From NCBI GenBank assembly GCA_029204225.1, contig MU831987.1, positions 29,023-93,022 of the forward strand: a DNA stretch of 64,000 bases, written 5' to 3'. A model generated the notes under the pieces. That model was not told the DNA's origin and made no database searches. It saw only the letters and a program-made list of their open reading frames with translations. Shown piece after piece: positions 58,200 through 64,000 of this stretch; the first letter of the stretch is position 1, and each line of letters starts with the position of its first letter. The position numbers and the translations under genes were made by a program. This DNA comes from Diphasiastrum complanatum (taxonomy: Eukaryota; Streptophyta; Lycopodiopsida; Lycopodiales; Lycopodiaceae).

Positions 58200-61100
58200 T
58201 CTAAAACACATATGCACTTCTAGTATAGAGCATTGATTTTATAGCATACTTAATCTGTTGAGCTTAGAGTCTAAACCAACACTCAATGATGTTATCTCAT
58301 GGTAGTCCAACTTATAGTAAAAGTGGATCCTCACAACTTGTAGTAGAGATTCAAAACACTAATCTGAATTCTTACTCAAATAATAGATCAAAAATTAATC
58401 ATCACACTTAAGAATCATCACCATTCCTTTAAATCCTCTGACAATAATTAAGTATCTATTTATAATTCATCAATCATAAATATTTAGATTCATATGATTT
58501 GTCAATCATAATTTTTTGGAATCCAAAACCATACTTAATCATTTACAGTATACTGGAATATGTCCCACATAACTCAAGAAAAGTAAGAATCATTCCAAAA
58601 TCTTTCCACTAAGAAAATAATGGATTTAGGATTATTCTTCAAACATGATTCTTTAATTGAAGTGCAAGATTCAAAATCTATTAACCACTGTAATTAAAGA
58701 CTGAACGCATACCAAAATGACAATCATCTTCAACTACAAAAACTTTAGATTACAATCTAGAATCAAATCTAGATACTCAAAGTCCTGCTGAATATCAATT
58801 CAGATATTATTCTTGGATTCATTATGATTTTTTATCCAATTGAGCGCTTTGGGATATAATCACTAATGAGTTGAGTCTATTCCTTAACTAAGGAATACTC
58901 TATCCCAAGAACACTGTATATCCGATGCACATAATTTTAACTGATGAACCTAATGATTCACTAATCATGCATCTGACAAGCAATATAAATCAAAACTATC
59001 AGTTTTTGGTGAATCATCGTCACACTGATCGCTTTACCAATTAACTTCATCCTGGAGTAATCGACTACTCAAGTTAATTGCCAATGATTCAGAAATCTCA
59101 AATGTCTAGGTGAAGAATTCAATTATACTAGTATGACACCACATTTAGATCCTTAACCGAATCATTTATAAGTTAATCCATAAATCTTCCACACAAGGAT
59201 TTGTTAACTCTACAAGTATCTGTCAAATAATACTTGATCATATGTCTATGTTCATCGACTAGGTTAAGTGCACCAAATAACCCTAGTACCCAAGAATACA
59301 CAGTAGATTCATACAAGATTGATTATACACATATGTGAATAATCTCACTATGACCCAGTACATAAACACATTTTTATCTGGCATATTCCTCCAAAACCCA
59401 CATATGTTACTCACATATCTCACTGAAATCTTGTAACTCAGCTGAAAAAAAAATTCTATTTCTCATGAGTAAATAACATATCCAGAAAAATCTCTGAGAC
59501 GAATAAAATTCACTCTCAACAATTTTCCAATCCAATTTCCTCTCATTACATAATTTCTTCACTCAATCAATCCCTCTCTGATCCTAATACTAAAACTAAG
59601 ATTAGGCTGATCCAATACGGAACTCTTAGACTTAAATACTGATCAAACTTACTTCTATTTCAACCAAAATGAAATAAGTAACCTTTGACCTTTTACTGTA
59701 TTACTTATAGATAATGATTCAAATTTTAAACTTGTTCTAGATCTAGATTGTCCACACAATCCCTAGAAAATTTCTCTTATTCGAAAAGTTCCAATTAGGA
59801 ATCTTACTCTGAATCTATCCGAAATTCCTTTCAAATCAAATCTCATTTCTATACCCTGGCTGATTTTTTCCGAAAACAATGCAACCCACAGATTCCCAAA
59901 TAGAATTTTATTCCACCACTTCACCTCTCCTTTTATAGAAATTATAAATTTCAATAAAATCTAACTGGAAAGATGATATATGAGAATATCTAAATCCAAG
60001 AAAAGTTAGTAATAAGTGCTTCCACTAAAGGATTCACTCTATCACAAACGAAACTTTTCCTTCAAATATTTTCGACCCGAGTGATAGAAACTACCATTCC
60101 ATCGAAATCCATTTATGCACAAAGAGATATTCTAGGTTTAAGAAATTGAAACACTTTAACCTTAGAATTTATCCAAATTCCAAGTCTATTCACACAAGTA
60201 GTAATTTATATGACATAACAGTCTTTCAGAAGAATAACTTCATGCTAGAAAGAATTCATATAAACCAGTCTGATGTCTTATATTCGAGAAATTATTAAGA
60301 AGTAAAGGATTCATTAATTAAGCGAGAAATAGATTTGAGGACCTCTAATTTTTTAAATAATGAGATACCACATTGGGATCTATCTAGATTAAACCTCAAA
60401 AATTTTCAAAATATCCCACATTTGATCAAACGATTATCTTTTTCTCATATTGCGACTAGGTACTAGAATACACCATTGAACATCAAATATTTACAGCCCT
60501 AGAGTTTCTTTTTCAAAATTACTAATGTCCCATACCATCAGCCTTTCCTTCCAGAAAACCATCAACCACCTTATTTGAAATTCTAGAGATCCATTGATCA
60601 TCTAGTTGTCCTATAATCCATATAGGATATTATCTCTTGCTCCCAACATTGGAGAATCCATTTATTTAGATGACTAGCTCAGATGGATACCACAACCCAC
60701 ACATGATCTTGTGATCAAAACAAAAGAATTAGCATGGTTCACTTTACATTTTGATCTTTTCTGGTTAATGTTAAGCTTCGAAACCCTACTGATGCATCAA
60801 ATCTAGGGACAAGCTTCTGTCAACCAACAGATCCAATGTAATCCATGTATCAAATTCTACTTCTAACATCACAATTGACATCCAAAACTGCGGATACCTC
60901 AATGGTCACAAAGATATCAGTTATGAATTCAACTAAATGAATTCTATCCAATAAATTAATAACTGGTATTAAGCAATTATTTACTGAGATTACCAAAATC
61001 CTAATTGCGAAATACATTTCCCGATCACACTTACTACCACTGATGTCCACTCTTCTTTCCTCCTTAGAATTTTCAGTTCCCTAAAAATCTATTTCAGCTA

Positions 61101-61689
61101 AGGTACTACGAAGACGTAACGACATTAGTAAATGTTTAAAATTAATTACTATAGGAAAAAAGTCTAAAACAATTTCATCTCTATCCTATACATGGGCTGA
61201 ATAACTGATATACAAAAAAACATCTACTAGTATGACAAATACTACCACTCTGATCTTTTAAATATAATTTACCATAGGATTTAACTGGAAATAAAATTAT
61301 TTTTTTTATTAATTCCTATTATTACGATTTCCAATAAAATTGGATTGTTCTCCCTTTTTACTTACTGGCTTAAGAATTACTTCGTTTTAATTATCTATAA
61401 TTAATGGAAAATTCATAAAATTTGGATTCAAGTACTTTCTATCATGTATTCACTACAAATAATTTTGTCGAATCAAGAATTACCTCCAAATACTATGATC
61501 TTTATTCCATTAATTATTTAACAAGTTTTTCAAAAGCTTTGGTTTGTTCAATTTTAATGATAGAAAAAATCATCAAAAACCCCAATAACCAACTGATCGG
61601 AGTTCTACCAATTTGAAAAGGAGAAAAAACAAATCACAATCTAACTCTATTCTTTGGGAGTAACAATACTCCAGAGTTAATTGGTTTAA
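58200..61689. other. AT-rich region without recognisable features
   Basis: About 3.5 kb with no coding frame above 66 codons, no microsatellite and no transposon motif that I can identify. TAAT/ATTA and AATCTAGATT-like words are frequent. Confidence 0.5.

Positions 61690-64000
<2,311 letters not shown>

Noticed and set aside
58200-61689. Large non-coding retroelement (LARD-like) before the Copia fragment
   Set aside because: No LTR pair, primer-binding site or polypurine tract could be found to support it.

Overview
The window is nuclear DNA from a land plant with a large, repeat-rich genome. Two spliced genes can be reconstructed and almost everything else is transposon debris. Nothing in it is prokaryotic. 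The two genes have seed-plant-like protein sequences. Their introns are long (5.8 and 6.6 kb in one gene, 2.3 and 1.9 kb in the other) and full of nested elements, which fits a gymnosperm or another large-genome lineage. The sequence alone does not let me name the species.

Gene 1 (plus strand, 5495-18421) is a three-exon LITAF-domain gene of the plant GILP type. Its 528-nt coding sequence is spread over 12.9 kb. Gene 2 (plus strand, 49355-56694) is an eight-exon DUR3 urea-proton symporter of about 719 residues. It looks intact, and one of its introns has a GC-AG boundary. The two genes do not appear to be functionally linked.

Layout: 1-415 Ty3/gypsy integrase fragment; 2.0-3.7 kb a decayed minus-strand retroelement ORF; 4.1-4.8 kb low-complexity DNA; 5.5-18.4 kb GILP with SINE copies, a hAT-like remnant, Copia LTRs, a self-nested pair of inverted-repeat elements, a LINE fragment and a Copia gag-integrase fragment in its introns; 21.5-21.9 kb a GC-rich MITE; 23.4-26.6 kb a larger element with inverted ends, tandem repeats and a broken BED/AT-hook ORF; 26.7-28.2 kb a minus-strand Copia 3' end; 28.2-31.8 kb a gypsy integrase scrap, an unrecognised retroelement ORF and a probable LTR; 32.3-38.2 kb a non-autonomous Copia element next to a second Copia 5' end in the opposite direction; 40-43.8 kb simple repeats and a minus-strand Helitron remnant; 44.3-46.9 kb a deleted Copia element; 47.9 kb an 85-bp tRNA-derived insertion with a perfect 16-bp target duplication; 49.4-56.7 kb DUR3; 57.9-58.2 kb another short motif-clustered element; 61.7-64.0 kb a minus-strand Copia pol running off the window.

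The most interesting non-genic signals are: (i) the 10-bp palindrome CACACGTGTG, found seven times, mostly in Copia LTRs and often followed by a second short palindrome; (ii) several elements whose ends carry dense two-way clusters of one CG-containing motif, a different motif in each element, including one that has inserted into its own family member; (iii) a minimal 85-bp SINE-like insertion; (iv) a 407-bp GC-rich MITE with perfect 16-bp terminal inverted repeats.
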